Assembly: GCA_031216915.1 (NCBI GenBank)
Contig: CM062297.1
Location: 531,734,971 to 531,798,970 of the forward strand
Origin: Pictodentalium vernedei
Taxonomy: Eukaryota > Mollusca > Scaphopoda > Dentaliida > Dentaliidae
Length of the DNA: 64,000 nucleotides
Reading direction: 5' to 3'
Both the position numbers and the translations under genes were made by a program. A model generated the notes under the pieces. That model was not told where the DNA came from. It was given only the letters and a program-made list of their open reading frames with translations, and searched no databases. Shown here piece after piece: positions 63,540-64,000 of the stretch (position 1 is its first letter; the number at the start of each line of letters is the position of its first letter).

Positions 63540-64000
63540 ATCCCCGCTTTCGTCGGGGATATTGTCGTTATCTCCGTCCGTACGTCCGTCCGTCCGTACG
63601 TCCAGCCGGTGTTACATTCACTTGCATTAATGTTTAAACTATGCTAATGTGTTCAGGTATCACCAGTACATGTGCATGAAGGTTTCGGGATTTTGATTTG
63701 GGTCCAAGTGGTTCCAGTGGAACCACTTTTATCCTTACAAAATCTTTGTCCGCTCAAAGGCTCTTAGGGTATTGAATTCGAAATGTTTAAACTATGTTAA
63801 CATGTTCAGATAGCATCTGTAGATGTGCATGAAGGTTTTGGAATTTTCATTTGGGTCCAAGTGGTTCCAGTGGAACCACTTTTACCCTCAGAAAATCTTT
63901 GTCCGCTCAAAGGCTCTTAGGGTATTGAATTCGAAACGTTTAAACCATGTTAACATGTTCAGATAGCATCTGTAGATGTGCATGAAGGTTTCGGAATTTT
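63540..64000 (-). mobile_element. Helentron-like element 3 carrying satellite units (partial)
   Basis: It starts between two T residues of the D8 ICR with a terminal hairpin (ATCCCCG...CGGGGAT), then a CCGTCCGTACGTCCGTCCG simple repeat, then units of the 153-bp satellite family in reverse orientation up to the window edge. The build (hairpin end, simple repeat, tandem core, TT target) parallels elements 1 and 2. The strand is given for the satellite sense, which puts the hairpin at its 3' end. Confidence 0.55.
63612..64000 (-). repeat. Inverted, diverged satellite units in element 3
   Basis: Reverse-strand units contain GTGGTTCCAGTGGAACCAC, GATGTGCATGAAGGTTTCGG and CTTAGGGTATTGAATTCGAA. In place of the usual GAAAACTGATTTTC target they read AAAATCTTTGTCCGCTCAAAGG on the + strand, so the DIRS insertion site is not conserved in this subfamily. 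Confidence 0.85.

Overview
The window is eukaryotic repeat DNA and contains no recognisable host gene, RNA gene or CRISPR array. It is AT-rich, shows spliceosomal-type signals, and is built almost entirely from DIRS-type tyrosine-recombinase (YR) retrotransposons, Helitron/Helentron-like non-autonomous elements with internal tandem repeats, and a 153-bp satellite. The combination, including terminal motifs such as AGCTCACC...GGGGCCTCTTGTT and a (CAAA)n-tailed short retroposon, suggests a marine mollusc, most likely a bivalve. The taxon is an inference.

Layout, with all DIRS copies on the + strand: D1 remnant (to 3085); Helentron-like element 1 (3243-4617); unassigned DNA; D2, a chimaeric copy (5163-12315), abutting the 3' end of another copy, D2b (12316-13781); satellite; D3 (14240-21238, degenerate); satellite; D4 (22440-29564, all frames open); satellite; D5 (29860-36772, degenerate); satellite containing a 146-bp DIRS left-end fragment and a SINE-like insert; D6 (38532-52402, nearly intact) with D7 (38813-45560, degenerate) nested in its leader; satellite; D8 (53167-63539, three coding lesions) carrying Helentron-like element 2 (53944-57487); then Helentron-like element 3 (from 63540), which interrupts the D8 internal complementary region (ICR) and runs off the window.

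Each complete DIRS copy has about 200-bp inverted terminal repeats (ITRs), a right-hand extension of about 27 bp, and an ICR that is exactly the reverse complement of the left end joined to the reverse complement of the right end. This is the diagnostic DIRS-1 arrangement. Intact copies encode ORF1 (Gag-like, 700 aa, Cys-rich N-terminus and basic RS/RG tail), ORF2 in the +1 frame (reverse transcriptase with YLDD, RNase H, Dam-methyltransferase-like tail) and a YR in the ORF1 frame (R, HxxR and Y visible). Together these would package RNA, copy it into a circle through the ICR, and integrate the circle without target duplication.

The main observations are these. (1) Five complete copies plus two end fragments sit at exactly the same nucleotide of the 153-bp satellite monomer. 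(2) D3, D5 and D7 form a non-autonomous lineage that lacks the RT core, has a duplicated gag region and has lost the gag ATG. D7 is nested precisely in D6, and D4 supplies the empty site, so the lineage was mobilised in trans. (3) The gag region carries hairpins supported by compensatory substitutions, including one where an amino-acid change is matched by a synonymous change. (4) ORF1 and the YR share one frame, separated by a single TGA, with no conserved ATG for the YR. (5) Each well-preserved ITR carries a perfect NRF1-type palindrome.
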